Below, piece after piece: positions 1 through 11,530 of a stretch of 64,000 bases of DNA (position 1 is the stretch's first letter; each line of letters opens with the position of its first letter). Position numbers and translations under genes: made by a program. The notes beneath the pieces are model-generated. The model was not told the origin of the DNA. It was given only the letters and a program-made list of their open reading frames with translations, and searched no databases. Source of the DNA: Erythroxylum novogranatense. Its lineage: Eukaryota; Streptophyta; Magnoliopsida; Malpighiales; Erythroxylaceae. Location of the stretch: contig CM057233.1 in NCBI GenBank assembly GCA_029891385.1, positions 50,980,063-51,044,062 on the forward strand. Reading direction: 5' to 3'.

Positions 1-2
1 GC

Positions 3-227
3 GACAAAGTCCTCAGCACTAGAACAGATTACATTGTTGGCATTGGAATTGGGCCTCGACCACAAGGGAATACTTCGGTTAGAAAGAGACTTCGAGACGA
101 ATTAGAAGAGTCAAAGAGGGCTAATCAGGAATTGCAGTCTTAAGTCGATCAATTGACTAAACAATTTAAAGAAATGCAGGATCGATTGGAACTTATATGT
201 TCTACACATAATGTTCGCTCGCACTAA
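3..227 (+). pseudogene. C-terminal tail of CACTA second-ORF protein (Transposase_24/PTTA type)
   Basis: Reading from base 3, the frame carries the run GIGIGPRPQG, which resembles the GVGRGPxP motif near the C-terminus of plant En/Spm-associated Transposase_24 (PTTA) proteins. A charged Glu/Lys/Arg-rich coiled-coil-like stretch follows and ends at TAA 225-227. One in-frame TAA at 141-143 interrupts it, so the copy is inactive, or that base call is wrong. The N-terminal part is outside the window. Family assignment rests on the motif plus the adjoining CACTA terminus; the function of these proteins is thought to be DNA binding or accessory to transposition. Confidence 0.65.
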
Positions 228-714
228 ACATGTACTCATAAGGATATATTAAATACTTATGACTTTTGTTTATTTTAATTATCGCTTTATGACATACTAA
301 AATTGCAATTAATTAATAAATTGTTTGCATGTATTCAATTCTTGTTATACATGAATAATTATTAAAATTGATTATATATTCAAAAATGATGAATTATTAA
401 ACAAATTTATTTAATTAATAATATTTAATAGTTATTAAATAAATATTATTATTTTAAATTAGCAAATAATTAAATAAAATTATTTTTCGAAATTTAAAAC
501 AAATTTAAATAAAAGCTAATTACAAATCTAATTTATTCAATATTTTTAAAATTTGAAAATTTTAATTTAATTATTATATTTTATTAAATTTAAAATTATT
601 CAAATATTCATATCAATAAATACAAATCAAGAAATTCTAATTTATATTAAAACATTATAAACTAAATTTACCAAAATTATTATAAATATATTTTTAATAA
701 AAAACTTACAATCC
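228..714. other. AT-rich internal spacer of CACTA element
   Basis: Very AT-rich sequence with many TTTAAA/TTAATT runs between the coding remnant and the subterminal repeats. No open frame, RNA gene or repeat unit is visible. Confidence 0.6.
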
Positions 715-1030
715 GCAACGTCTGTTCAAACAGACGTCGCAGAATATCACCTTTTCGCGACGTCCTTCAAACGTCGTTAAAACACAGACATTCCCTGACG
801 TTGTCTCTAGACGTCGCAAACTCTTTCATTCTTTCCTGACGTCTGTATGAACGTCGCAGAATATGCAAGCATTTTACGACGTCTTCGGTCTGACGTCGCA
901 GAAACCTATTACCTACCCCATAATCTACGACGTCTATTTTGAAATTTTAATAAACGTCGTAGAATGTTTTCTGCGACGTCTTATTGGATTCTACGATGTC
1001 TACAAGACGTCGCCAAATGTACCTTTTTGT
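715..1030. repeat. CACTA subterminal repeats, CGACGTC core
   Basis: More than a dozen copies, in both orientations, of a motif close to CTGCGACGTCTG. Examples are near 717-723, 733-740, 768-775, 811-818, 838-850, 877-897, 928-934, 974-981 and 1004-1011. The core is partly palindromic (GACGTC). Subterminal repeats of this kind are transposase-binding sites in En/Spm-type elements. The open frame at 863-1090 is an accident of these repeats. Confidence 0.8.
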
Positions 1031-1037
1031 TGTAGTG

Positions 1038-1581
1038 AGCCCTCCCGCCTAATCAAAAACATGAAACCTTATTGTTACAAATCAATTTAATAAAACCTAA
1101 TACTGTAGAATTGGAATTAATTAAATGGAAAGGCATAACTCTTTCTAAAGAATAGGTCCTTAAATGTGTCACTCAAATAAAAGAATTAAAACATTTCAAA
1201 TATGGAAATGTAAAACTATCTTTTAATACAAATATAACTAAGCTCCATATATTTGATGGTAGTAATTTTACCTCCTTAATTGATTTAGGAAAGTCTCAAG
1301 AATTTTGTCATTAATATTCTAATGAAAGATTTATCAAGATATTCAACTTTTGATGAGTATATTATAATTAAAATATTCCATAATTTATCTATAAAAGTCA
1401 AAAAGTAATGAACACCAATCACCTATGATATCCCCAACATTCTTTTCATTAACCTACAACATGAATAATGAATTATATGTGTTTGAAAAAGTATTATTAC
1501 ACTTAATAAGTAGTATTTACATGAAGATTTTTACTATTACATAATAAGGATAAAAGATTATCATTTTTAGTAACTTCTAAT
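1038..1581. other. Spacer between CACTA end and Copia element, nothing recognised
   Basis: AT-rich sequence with no convincing gene. Bases 1577-1581 (CTAAT) are the left target-site duplication of the Copia element that follows. Confidence 0.5.
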
Positions 1582-3424
1582 TGTTAGAGTAGTGCCCTAA
1601 AGGCAATCCCCTTTAGCGCATTTTGTTCATAGTCATGTACAGAATTTATGAATAAATAAAGCAAGGCATATTTCATTTATTTGATGTTCATTTTATTATG
1701 AAATGATAGTGATCTTTAATCAAATTAATGAAGTCCTTGATACATGACATAGCATGAAGGAAATTATGATGCGATCATACTACTGAGATTCCTATCATGT
1801 GCAATTATGTCAGTATCTAAATTATCCCTAGTCATAGGATTAATGAGACTGGACATCATTAATCCGGATAGACTAGCACATGTCAAACTCCTTGATTGGA
1901 TCAAGCAGTGGATCTCAGAAAACTGTAAATATTGAGATATTTAGATTTGACATGTGGATGCTTACTAGTGGTAGTAAGTACATTGGATGACCTGCTATGA
2001 GATCATCACATGGATGTCCTATACAAATGTCAGTGATAATCTCATCATAGCAATGGTGCAAGTATCCTTAGACTTGAGGTACTCAAGGATATCTTGCATC
2101 GATTACGCACTTTGACTCCATTCCTTGTTGCCTTTCGAGAGGTCGCCATAGGGTGGTGATTGGAGTGCGACTTGAGGTATTCAAGGTAATTGAGTAGCCA
2201 ATAGAGGATTCACCACTTCGTGATAGCGAAAGAGATACCCATGGCCTCTTATTAAGATCATTACTTTGAAGTCTCTGCCGAGAGATACATATGTCATGAA
2301 GATGGTCTTCATGGACATATAAAGTAATGAGTCCCAGACGAGAACCGATTACACTTGGACTAGATTTGATCGATCACCTAGTAAGAGTTGACACATTGCC
2401 CATACTCAAACCAAGTGGGGTATAGCATGGTGAAAGGACGAATTGCACAAGAATTGTCTATGGAAGGGTTCGTGATATGGTTTCATTAGTCAAACCAATT
2501 ACTTTCCGGTCAATTGGGGTCATGATGTGTTGCTAGATACCGCCATGACTTGCTCGGATTAAGTGTTAATCTAAGTGGCCAACAAAACCGGAACCTAATG
2601 GGTCACACGATAAGAGTGACTCGAGAATCAGAAATAGTTTGAGACGAGATCCGATATCCGGAGAGCAATAGGATTAAATAGATCCTGATGAGATTGGGAT
2701 ATGTCCCGATGAGATTGTGACATCGACATTGCTCAAAACCGTTTCCGGCGATCTTTACCATGGGGAATGATAGGCGGTAGAACCAAACCCAGCTTGATCG
2801 ACCTCTTCAGCAAATATATATATATTAATTAATTAATTATTAACTAATTAATTATATATATATATATATGTTGAATTTCGGTGGAACCAAAATGGTGGAG
2901 ATGAAATAAGTTTGAAAAGTCAAACTTAATGATCATTTAGCATTTTAAGGCATTTTTTTATGCCATCTACGTGGATGCCCATCCACCAAGCCTTTCATAT
3001 GTGTTTTAACTCATTAAAATACATATTAGAAGGTATGAAAGTAGCTTGCACGGTTATGGAAGGAGTAGAATCGAAAATGCTTAAGTGTTAAGCTTTGAAA
3101 ACTTTGTTTTCATCTTCTTCATCTCTTCCATTCAACTTGGCTTCTACTTCTCCAAGGCTCCACCAAGATCATTTCATTTGCTCTCCAAGGCTAAGGTAAG
3201 AGCTAGCACTCTTTTCTTTAGTCTAGCTATTCCCGGTCAAAAGGGTTTGTCCCGTTAGGTTTTCCAACCTCTGCGTGGATACTGAGATTAGAGACGGTCT
3301 CCTTTGGTCGTTATGGTTTGATTGTTTGTACTTACACATGGATCCTGGCTTTGGGGAATGTCCCGGACTCAAAATTTTAAATTCGCACTTTGTTCATGTG
3401 ATGAACACCCCGGATTTTCCTACA
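1582..3424 (+). repeat. 5' LTR of Angela-like element
   Basis: It starts TGTTAGAGTAGTGCCC and ends TTTTCCTACA, 1843 bp. It is colinear with 9340-11190, 57354-59216 and 60823-62658. It contains a TA/TTAA-rich palindrome at about 2815-2870 that is kept in all four copies. It should carry promoter and polyadenylation signals, but I could not place them with certainty. Confidence 0.93.
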
Positions 3425-3425
3425 G

Positions 3426-3438
3426 TGGTATCAGAGCC
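3426..3438 (+). promoter_or_regulatory. Primer-binding site (initiator tRNA-Met)
   Basis: TGGTATCAGAGCC, two bases inside the end of the 5' LTR, is complementary to the 3' end of plant initiator tRNA-Met, the usual primer of Copia reverse transcription. It is intact here, whereas the equivalent site of the Sirevirus-like element at 18236 has lost a base. Confidence 0.9.
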
Positions 3439-5448
3439 GCTTGTGTTGTATAAGCAAATCGAAATGATAACTAGGTCGGAGTTCCTTTGTGAATTGAGCT
3501 GTAGCATGCTGCTTCTGTGAATTTCGAAATCAGTATAGACTTAGGGTTTTCGAAATTTTCTTGCATAGACCTGCTCATAAGATGTTTCTGAATGTGTCTA
3601 TAAAAGGAAAAAATTTATCGATGTCGTTTGATATGTTTTTGCTATTTAATTCCCTCAAGTTTCGGATGCTGTCTTGTTGAACGTTTCTGAAACAGGTATG
3701 CTTGTAAATTCGAGAATAAATTCTAGAAAAAAAATGTTTTGGATTGGTTTTCACCGACATGTCCCTAAGATGTTTTTGAATGTCTCTGTGGATGGAAAAT
3801 TGTTTTCAAGGTGATTTACTATTTATTTCCGAATTACTTGTGTGCTGATGGGAATGTCTGTGTTGGAGAACACAGATTCTGTTTCGGCTAGATTGCTGAG
3901 GTTCAATGAGTTTTTGTGGGAAATAAATCCTGGAAAAATTCATGGAGCATTTTGGGAACATGTTTTCACCTCTGTAATTTTCTCAGTATTTATTGAAAGT
4001 GTTTCGATAGTCATTGTGAGCAAAATGTTGAGCTTAGCAGTTTTGAGAAAGTTGCTGGGTCTATTTTGTTTGGAATGATTGGTTGTGTTATTTTCAGTTC
4101 CAATGCCTTGAATCATTTTTATAGTGATTAAAAATGTGTTATATTGATGTGGTATGCATGCCAAGTTGAGATTCTTGAATTTAGGTTTCCAATAATTTTG
4201 GATGTCGAATAGGTCACTTTAGCGTCTCGTTAGCTTATTCATTATCTTGGTTATTTTGGCCGTCGCAATTTTTGTGACAAGTGCCGGAGTAATCTTGATA
4301 ACGTGTAGCCTAACTAGAGATACTTAGCATGATTATTTGGTGTCCTTGAATTATGTGGAAATCTAGTGATTAATGGTGGATTAATCGGTTTCAAGGTTTT
4401 CATATATAGTTAGACTATATGGCATGTATGTTTCAATGAAAATGTTTCATTAGCACATTAATATAAAGGATAATATACTTGGTATATGGTATTGTGAATT
4501 GGAAATGCACGGATTGAGAATTAGCCGATTAGAGAGCATTTCCTGTGCACCAGTCGACTATCATTCTTGCAGTAGTCGACTGGGTCATGCATTGTTGATG
4601 CCCTAGTCGACTAGCACTCTGTGATAGTCGATCGACATCTGATCACACCAATCGACTATCACTTGTGTTAGTCGATTGGTAGTGCATGTAGTCGATTGGC
4701 ATTCTTGTTAGTCGACTAGCATGTGCAGTCTGAAGCAATAGTCGATGGCATTATTGTTAGTCGATTGGCTTATCTGCAAACATGGGATGATTTGGTATGA
4801 ATTCAATGTGATTGATGCAATGCCCTAAATCGGACCATATAGTCATGGTGACTATGATCCTTGGATGAGATTAGAAAGATGAGACCTAAAATCCTCAATT
4901 TAAATATGAAAACTAACGCCTTCCATTAATATGGTAAGAACCGTAGTTCTTATAGGGTCGAGTTGTTGGGCAAACTCAAGCTCGCCTATATACTGGATAT
5001 GTTCGAACCATGAAAATGAGATTTTCGGATTAATGGGTCGGTTTTCCTAGAAGCGTTGATTTGTTGGGCAAATTCAAGGTCAACGTGGACAGAGGCGAAA
5101 TTGGGTAGTGTACATCAGATGTACACGCATCAAGTGTTGATAACCCAATGTATGTGCATACATCAACTGTTGATAGCACTGGGCGATAGTTGCATTTGAG
5201 ATGCAATTGGTATGTCCGATACCTACCGATTGACCTAAGGTGGCTTGTTGGGCAAACCCAAGGTCATTCTTAGTAATGTCGGATATCGACCCACTAGGTC
5301 AATGTGCCATTTTGTTTCTTGGATTCATGATGAGGGTTATGGATTCTGTTGAAACTAGTGGGAGCTATATGTATGTCATTTAAGTCCTTATGGTCATACA
5401 TTTAATTCTATTCTAACTTTTTCTCTCTCTACGCTTAGGTTGGTCAAG
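3439..5448 (+). other. Untranslated leader of Angela-like element
   Basis: About 2 kb between the primer-binding site and gag without a convincing long reading frame. It is homologous to the leader at 62673-64000 downstream. Its middle carries an array of GTCGAC-type palindromes (4551-4770). The small open frames here (for example 3842-4078) have no family resemblance. Confidence 0.7.
4551..4770. repeat. Array of about ten AGTCGACT-like palindromes
   Basis: Units such as AGTCGACTAG, AGTCGACTGG and AGTCGATTGG recur every 15-30 bp, for example at 4552, 4573, 4603, 4625, 4651, 4670, 4690, 4709, 4739 and 4759, separated by short non-conserved spacers. The sequence just before the array (TGCACGGATTGAGAA) recurs before a different palindrome array in the element at 60823 onward. 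Confidence 0.8.
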
Positions 5449-6230
5449 ATGTCACCAGTGTGAATCTTCGCGCCTAATGGACTCAAACAAATTAATCTGG
5501 ACCAAATTTTCTTGATTGGCTGCGAATCGAGAATTGTTCTCGTGTCCGAGGATCTAGGATATATCCTTGATTTTCCGCTTCGGATCCACTTCTCAAGGAG
5601 CTTCGATGATGATCAAGGCATATCGTAAGAATCTAAAAGATGCGGTGACATAGCCACCGCATTATGCTTGCATCGATGTCACCCGAGCTGCAAAGCGAGA
5701 CGAGTCTATGGATGCTCACACGATAGTGTTTCATCTTAGAGAGTTGTTTGATGAGCAAGCACGGTCCGAACGGTTCGAGACCTCAAGGTTGCTCTTACAA
5801 CGAAGATGACTCTGGTTCATCTGCAGCAATATGCATCAAGATGAATGGCTATATTGAGAGGTTGGCCGTCTTAGGTTTTGTGATGGATTACGAGTTAAGT
5901 ATAGACTTAATTCTTGTTGGTTTGTCGATAGTTATTCACGGTTTGTGTTGAACTATCGAATGAACCAAATATCCACCACAATTCCCGATCAATCTGCTCC
6001 GCCAAGAAACAATTTCACAAGCAAGATAGCAAGGCGTTGTTATTGGTGGATTCTTCTTCCTCTGGTTCCAAGAAGAAACAGAAGAAGAAAAAGGCTCGTG
6101 TTTAAAGGAAGTGCAACGAAAGGCAAGAAGAAGACCAAAGAGACTGCACTAAAAGGTACACGCTCCATTGCGGTAAGACTGGTCATCGGAGGCGAATCGC
6201 AAAGTTTATCTGGAAGAATCAAGCGTAAGA
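5449..6230 (+). pseudogene. Copia gag remnant with zinc knuckle
   Basis: An ATG at 5449-5451 begins fragments that alternate between frames and resemble plant Copia Gag, the RNA-binding capsid protein of the virus-like particle. Near 6160-6200 is a recognisable zinc-knuckle stretch (HCGKTGHRRR followed by a damaged final Cys codon). Lys/Arg-rich sequence precedes it. Single-base changes and indels break the frame several times; some sit at places where CAG or CTG would be expected. No complete protein can be read. Confidence 0.6.
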
Positions 6231-6289
6231 AGGCATCACCGCCTCGACTTCTTCGTGTATGTTTGTCATTGAGGTTAATACTGCTTTCG

Positions 6290-6860
6290 ATCATAACATA
6301 TGGGTATTAGATACGGTTGTGGCTCACACATATGCAATGATATCTGCAGGCCTCGTGGACGATGGCGACTCATAAAGGGAGAAATGGACTGCGTGTTGGC
6401 AATGGAGCAAGGGTTCTTTGCATTAGCCGTAGGGACTTATGTTTTGACACTCCCAGTGGGCTTGTACTTAACTTGGATGATTGTTATTTTGTACCCGTGT
6501 TAACAAAGAACATATTATCTGCTTTCTTGTTTAAATAGAGTGGTTTCCATTTGTCTTTTGGTAACAATGGTTGTTCTATTAGCTCAAATGGAATGCTTTA
6601 TGGTACTGGTACATTATGCAATGGTATTTACATATTAGATATGTCACATCCGGTTATGAATGTCAATGACGCTAAAAGACATAAAAGAGATAATTTAAAA
6701 TCAACTTACTTATGGCATTGTCGCCTTGGCCATATAAATGAGAGATGCATTGCTAAGCTCCACAAGAGTGGAAGTTTAGGGTCATTTGATTATGAATCAT
6801 ATGACACATGTGAATCTTGTTTTTTAGGCAAGATGACTAAGTTACCTTTTAAGGGAAAGG
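6290..6860 (+). pseudogene. Copia pol remnant: protease and GAG-pre-integrase
   Basis: The aspartic protease site lies at about 6305-6330. The expected DTG followed by CGSHIC is split by a missing base in the DTG triplet, so the site is not readable in one frame. Downstream the frame at 6551-6997 opens with protease C-terminal sequence. It then shows the integrase zinc-binding (HHCC) module: LWHCRLGH at about 6713-6736 and CESCFLGK at about 6812-6835. The protease would cut the polyprotein; the HHCC domain supports integrase binding. Confidence 0.75.
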
Positions 6861-7649
6861 GTGAACGAGCGACTGGATTATTAGACCTAATACATTCAAA
6901 TGTATGTGGTCCGATGTCCATCCATGCCAGAAGTGGTTGTCGTTACTTCATTACCTTTATCGATGATTATTCTCGATATGGGTACCAGATTCGATGAGAT
7001 ACAAATCTGAAGCGTGTGAAAAGTTCAAACAATTCAGAAATGAAGTAGAAAACCAACTTGGGAAAAGTATTAAAACATTACGATCCGATCGTGGTGGTGA
7101 ATACTTAGACCAAGAGTTTTTGGATTATCTCGTAGATAATGGATTTTATCTCAGTGGACTCCTCCTTACACACCACAGCATAATGGTGTGGCAGAAAGGA
7201 GAAATCGAACCTTGTTGGACATGGTACGATCAATGATGGGCTTTGCACAATTGCCAAAATCCTTTTGGGGGTATCGCTTTGAGACAGCTGTTTACTTGTT
7301 AAACAGAGTTCCATCAAAGTCAGTTGATGTTACTCCATATGAGATGTGGACTAACAAGAAACCTTATCTTTCTCATTTGAAAGTATGGGGTTGTCCTGCT
7401 TATGTAAAGCGGACGCAGTCAGATAAGCTTGAAGCAAAATCTGACAAGTGTTTGTTCGTAGGATATCCTAACGAAACAAGGGGATATCAATTCTACCTTG
7501 CTGAGAAACAAAAGGTGTTTGTTTCAAGGCATGCTGTCTTTTTAGAGAAAGAGTTTCTTTTAAAAGAGGACAGTGGGAGCAAAATTGAGCTTGAAGAAGT
7601 TCAAGATGCTCGGACAGACGCAGATCAATCGCTGAACTCAAATCAGTAA
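6861..7649 (+). pseudogene. Copia integrase core remnant
   Basis: Three overlapping frames (6551-6997, 6994-7236, 7188-7649) together cover the retroviral integrase core (rve). Visible parts are FIDDYSRYGY with the first catalytic Asp, LRSDRGGEY with the second, and the segment around AERRNRTLLDMV with the catalytic Glu. The C-terminal part with SFWGY, VPSKSV and LKVWGCPAY is typical of the Angela/Tork side of Copia. Frame changes near 6995 and 7155-7190 make it non-functional as written. Integrase inserts the cDNA and makes the 5-bp duplication. Confidence 0.88.
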
Positions 7650-7779
7650 CTCATACTGATGAGGTAACAGCTCAACCTTCTACTACACACGAAATTGTGA
7701 GGTCAAGTAGGATACGCCTGCTCCCGAGATATGGATTTCTCGTAAGTGAACGTAATGACGATTTCTCATAGAGGATGAT

Positions 7780-8590
7780 GAGCCTACTACCTATGAAGAG
7801 GTTCAAGAGTTCGTAGTCGAAAAATGGCTTCGTGCCATGAAATCAAATGGATTCCATGTATGAAAACCAAGTATGGACTTTGGTTGATGCACCGAAGGAT
7901 AAAACCTATAGGGTGCAAATGGGTTTCAAGAAGAAAACCGACATGGATGGTAATGTGATTACCCATAAAGCGAGGCTTGTGGCTAAAGGCTTTCGTCAAA
8001 GACAAGGAGTTGACTATGACGAGACCTTCATCCAAAGAGCAATGCTTAAATCCATTAGGATACTCCAGCCATTCTTTTCATTATGATTATGAGATATGGC
8101 AATGGATGTGAAGACGACTTTCCGAATGGAAATCACCGAGGATGTGTACATGACACAACTCGAGGGCTTCATTTCACGATGGCGAAAAGGTATGCAAGCT
8201 TCGTAAATCCATTTATGGATTGAAGCAAGCATCCAGAGTTGGAATATCCATTTGATGAGACAATCAAAGAGTTTGGTTTCTCACAAATCCGGATGAACAC
8301 CGTGTGTACAAGAAGGTTAGTGGAACTGCGATCGTATTCCTTGTGTTATATGTAGATGACATATTGTTGCTAGGAAACGATGTCTCAATGCTACATCTGT
8401 AAAATTTGGTTGTCTAAACAATTTGCCATGAAAGACCTTGGAGAAGCAACTTATATCCTCGGGATAAAGATTTATAGAGATAGATCAAGAGGTTGCTTGG
8501 TCTTTCACAACAACGACATAGACAAGGTGCTAAAGAGGTTTAGCATGGAGCAATCCAAGAGAGGGTTTCTTCCCATTGTTCATGGATAAC
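7780..8590 (+). pseudogene. Copia reverse transcriptase remnant (RVT_2)
   Basis: The RT N-terminal half is readable at 7847-8040 (KARLVAKGFRQRQGVDYDETF). The catalytic YVDD box is at 8349-8360 within FLVLYVDDILLLGND. After it comes the connection region MKDLGEATYILGIKIYRD at about 8430-8480. Frame breaks lie at about 8040-8340 and at 8395. RT copies the genomic RNA inside the particle. The copy is inactive as assembled. Confidence 0.88.
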
Positions 8591-8601
8591 ACTCGAAGTC
8601 C

Positions 8602-9290
8602 ATGTGTCCTCGGACACAGGATGAGAGGATGCGTATGAATATGATCCCGTATGCATCTGCAGTAGGATTTATTATGTACGCAATGCTATGTACGAGACCC
8701 GATGTATCATATGCTCTAAGTGTTACGAGCAGATACCAATCGGATCCTGGTGAGGGTCACTGGGTGGCTGTCAAGAATATCCTAAAGTACTTGCGAAGAA
8801 CTAAGGATGTTTTCTTGATATATGGAGATGGAAGTCTCCAAATGAGCGGGCATACGGATGTCAGTTTTCAATCTGATAAGGATGACTCCAGGTCCCAATC
8901 AGGTTACGTTTTCACACTAAATGGCAGAGCAGTCAGTTGGAAGAGCTCCAAACAGGAGACGACTGTCGATTCAACGACCGAGGCAGAGTACATTGCCGCA
9001 TCAGACGCAGTAAAAGAAGCCGTTTGGATCAAGAAGCTCATTACTGAACTTGGTGTGGTTCCTAGCTGTGATGGACCCATACAGTTGTATTGTGACAACA
9101 ATGGAGCTATTGCGCAGGCAAAGGAACCAAGGTCTCATCAACGGTCCAAACACGTACTCCGCCGATACCATTTGATTCGGGAGATCATTGCTCGAGGTGA
9201 TGTCCCGATAGAGAGAATTCCACAGAGCGTATATTGTTGATCCGTTGACAAAGCCATTGTCACAGAAGAATTTTGATTCTCATGTACTCG
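8602..9290 (+). pseudogene. Copia RNase H remnant
   Basis: A 212-codon open frame (8602-9240) carries the RT thumb/connection (AVGFIMYAMLCTRPD) and the RNase H domain. The domain shows TDVSFQSD, then SGYVFTLNG, then TTEAEYIAASDAVKEAVW and the terminal ERIP region. The expected tail, ending in a DPLTKPL-type motif, is present just downstream in another frame (about 9240-9275), so a frameshift sits near 9225. RNase H removes the RNA template; the purine tract used to prime plus-strand synthesis follows at 9329. Confidence 0.88.
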
Positions 9291-9328
9291 TTTATGGTAT
9301 TAGATACCAAGGCGATTGGCTTTAGGTC

Positions 9329-9338
9329 AAGTGGGAGA
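9329..9338 (+). promoter_or_regulatory. Polypurine tract
   Basis: AAGTGGGAGA, immediately upstream of the 3' LTR. It is the conserved plus-strand primer of Copia elements. Confidence 0.85.
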
Positions 9339-9339
9339 T

Positions 9340-11190
9340 TGTTAGAGTAGTGTCTTAAAGGCAATTCCCTTTAGCCCATTTTGTTCATAGTCATGTACAG
9401 ACTTTATGAATAAATAAAGCAAGGCATATTGCATTTATTTGATGTTCATTTTATTATGAAATGATAGTGATCTTTAATCAAATTAATGAAGTCATTGATA
9501 CATGACATAGCATGAAGGAAATTATGATGCGATCATACTACCGAGATTCCTATCATGTAATTATGTCAAGATATCTAAATTATCCTAGTCATAGGATTAA
9601 TGAGACCGGACATCATTAATCCGGATAGACTAGCACATGTCAAACTCCTCGATTGGATCAAGCGGTGGATCTCGTAAAACCGTAAATATTGAGATATTTA
9701 GATTTGACATGTGGATGCTTACTAGTGGTAGTAAGTACATTGGATGACCTGCTATGAGATCATCACATGGATGTCCTATACAAATGTCAGTGATAATCTC
9801 ATCATAGCAATGGTGCAAGTATCCTTAGACTTGATGTACTCAACGATATCTTGGGTACTGATTCTGTACTTTGACTCCATTTCTTGTTGCCTTTCAGAGG
9901 TCGCTCATAGGGTGGTGATTGGGTACAGCTTGAGGTATTCAAGGTAATTGAGTAGCCAATAGAGGATTCACCACTACGTGATAGCGTAAGAGATACCCAT
10001 GGCCTCTTATCGGGATCATTACTTTGAAGTCTCTCGCGCCGAGATACATATGTCATGAAGATGGTCTTCATGGACATATAAAGTAATGAGTCCTAGGACG
10101 AGAACTGATTACACTTGGACTAGATTTGATCTCGATCGCCTAGTAAGAGTTGACACATTGCCCATACTCAAACCAAGTGGGGTATAGCATGGTGAAAGGA
10201 CTAATTGCACAAGAATTGTCTATGGAAGGGTTCGTGATATGGTTTCATTAGTCAAACCAATTACTTTCCGGTCAATTGGGGTCATGATGTGTTGCTAGAT
10301 ACCGCTCATGACTTGCTCAGATTAAGTGTTAATCTAAGTGGCCAACATAACCGGAACCTAATGGGTCACACGATAAGAGTGACTCGGAGAATCAGAAAAA
10401 TAGTTTGAGACGGAGATCCGATATCCGGAGAGCAATAGGATTAAATGGATCCCGATGAGATTGGGATATGTCCCGATGAGATCGTGACATCGACATTGCT
10501 GAAAACCGTTTCCGGCGATCTTTCGCCGCCGGGCCTTGATAGGTTAGTAGAACCAAACCAGCTTTGATCGACCTCTTCAAAAATATATATATATTAATTA
10601 ATTAATTAAGAATTAATTAATTATATATATATATGTTGAATTTCGTGGAACCAAAATGGTGGAGATGAAATAAGTTTGAAAAGTCAAACTTAATGATCAT
10701 TTAGCATTTTAAGGCATTTTTTTATGCCATCTACGTGGATGCCCATCCACCAAGCCTTTCATATGTGTTTTAACTCATTAAAATACATATTAGAAGGTAT
10801 GAAAGTAGCTTGCACGGTTATGGAAGGAGTAGAATCGAAAATGCTTAAGTGTTAAGCTTTGAAAACTTTGTTTTCATCTTCTTCATCTCTTCCATTCAAC
10901 TTGGCTTCTACTTCTCCAAGGCTCCACCAAGATCATTTCATTTGCTCTCCAAGGCTAAGGTAAGAGCTAGCACTCTTTTCTTTAGTCTAGCTATTCCCGG
11001 GTCAAAAGAGTTTGTCTCGGTTAGGTTTTCCGACCTCTGCGTGGATACCGTTAAAGACGGTCTCCTTTGGTCGTTATGGTTTGATTGTTTGTACTTACAC
11101 ATGGATCCTGGCTTTCGGGAATGTCCCGGGGCTCAAAATTTTAAATTCCGCACTGTGTTCATGTGATGAACACCCCGGGATTTTCCTACA
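9340..11190 (+). repeat. 3' LTR of Angela-like element
   Basis: 1851 bp, colinear with the 5' LTR. It is followed by CTAAT (11191-11195), the right target duplication. Against the 5' LTR, several differences fall at CAG/CTG triplets: CTG at 1783 against CCG at 9540, CAG at 1915 against CGG at 9662, and CTG at 1923 against CCG at 9680. Confidence 0.93.
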
Positions 11191-11253
11191 CTAATAACAA
11201 AGGAAAATCCAAGAAAGTTACTACAATTTTATACAAAATTGTAAACACATATC

Positions 11254-11530
11254 CACTATAAAAAAATTAGTAATTAGCGATGTAAAATTACTGACGGAAA
11301 CAAAACCGTAACAAATTACCAAAAAACAATCATGTTCCGTCGGTAACATTATCAAGAAATTTTTCATTTTGTGACAGAAAAATATCTGTCGATAAATATA
11401 GAGGAAAATTATTCCGACAAATTTTCTAACAGAATAAAATTATCATCGGTAAGGAAGGTGGGAATGCTTGGCGGAATAAATAAGTTTTAGGTTTACCAAC
11501 AGAATACATTTTCGTCGATAAATTTTAGAG
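11254..11530. repeat. Left subterminal repeats of large CACTA element
   Basis: Diverged copies of a motif like CCGTCGGTAA / GTCGATAAAT occur around 11321, 11339, 11388, 11412, 11448 and 11514, in both orientations. They match in style the right-hand repeats at 37735-38157. They probably bind the element's transposase. Confidence 0.65.

Larger units (their letters stand above)
1..1037 (+). mobile_element. CACTA (En/Spm) transposon, right-hand end
   Basis: The end of the element is TGTAGTG at 1031-1037. Its reverse complement starts CACTACAACAAAAAGG, the classic CACTA terminal inverted repeat. Inside it lie about 320 bp of subterminal repeats built on CGACGTC (about 715-1030), then an AT-rich stretch (228-714), then the tail of a transposon-coded protein (3-227). 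CACTA elements move by cut-and-paste, with a transposase that binds such subterminal repeats, and leave a 3-bp duplication. The base triplet after the end is AGC; its partner lies left of the window, so the duplication cannot be checked. The repeats differ from those of the CACTA element at 11254-38157, so this is another family. Confidence 0.85.
1582..11190 (+). mobile_element. Complete LTR retrotransposon, Ty1/Copia, Angela-like
   Basis: A 9.6 kb element bounded by TG...CA LTRs (1582-3424 and 9340-11190) and flanked by the identical 5-bp duplication CTAAT (1577-1581 and 11191-11195). Directly after the 5' LTR is a tRNA-Met primer-binding site, and directly before the 3' LTR a purine tract. 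Domain order is gag, protease, integrase, reverse transcriptase, RNase H, i.e. Copia. Long LTRs of about 1.85 kb and the integrase/RT wording fit the Angela/BARE lineage. All coding frames are broken. Two further copies of the same LTR family occur at 57354-59216 (solo) and 60823-62658. Confidence 0.93.

Noticed and set aside
863..1090. 75-codon open frame on the plus strand
   Set aside because: It lies wholly in the CGACGTC subterminal repeats and crosses the end of the CACTA element.
4551..4770. CRISPR-like array
   Set aside because: Units are short palindromes with irregular, very short spacers inside a plant retrotransposon leader; no cas genes, eukaryotic context.
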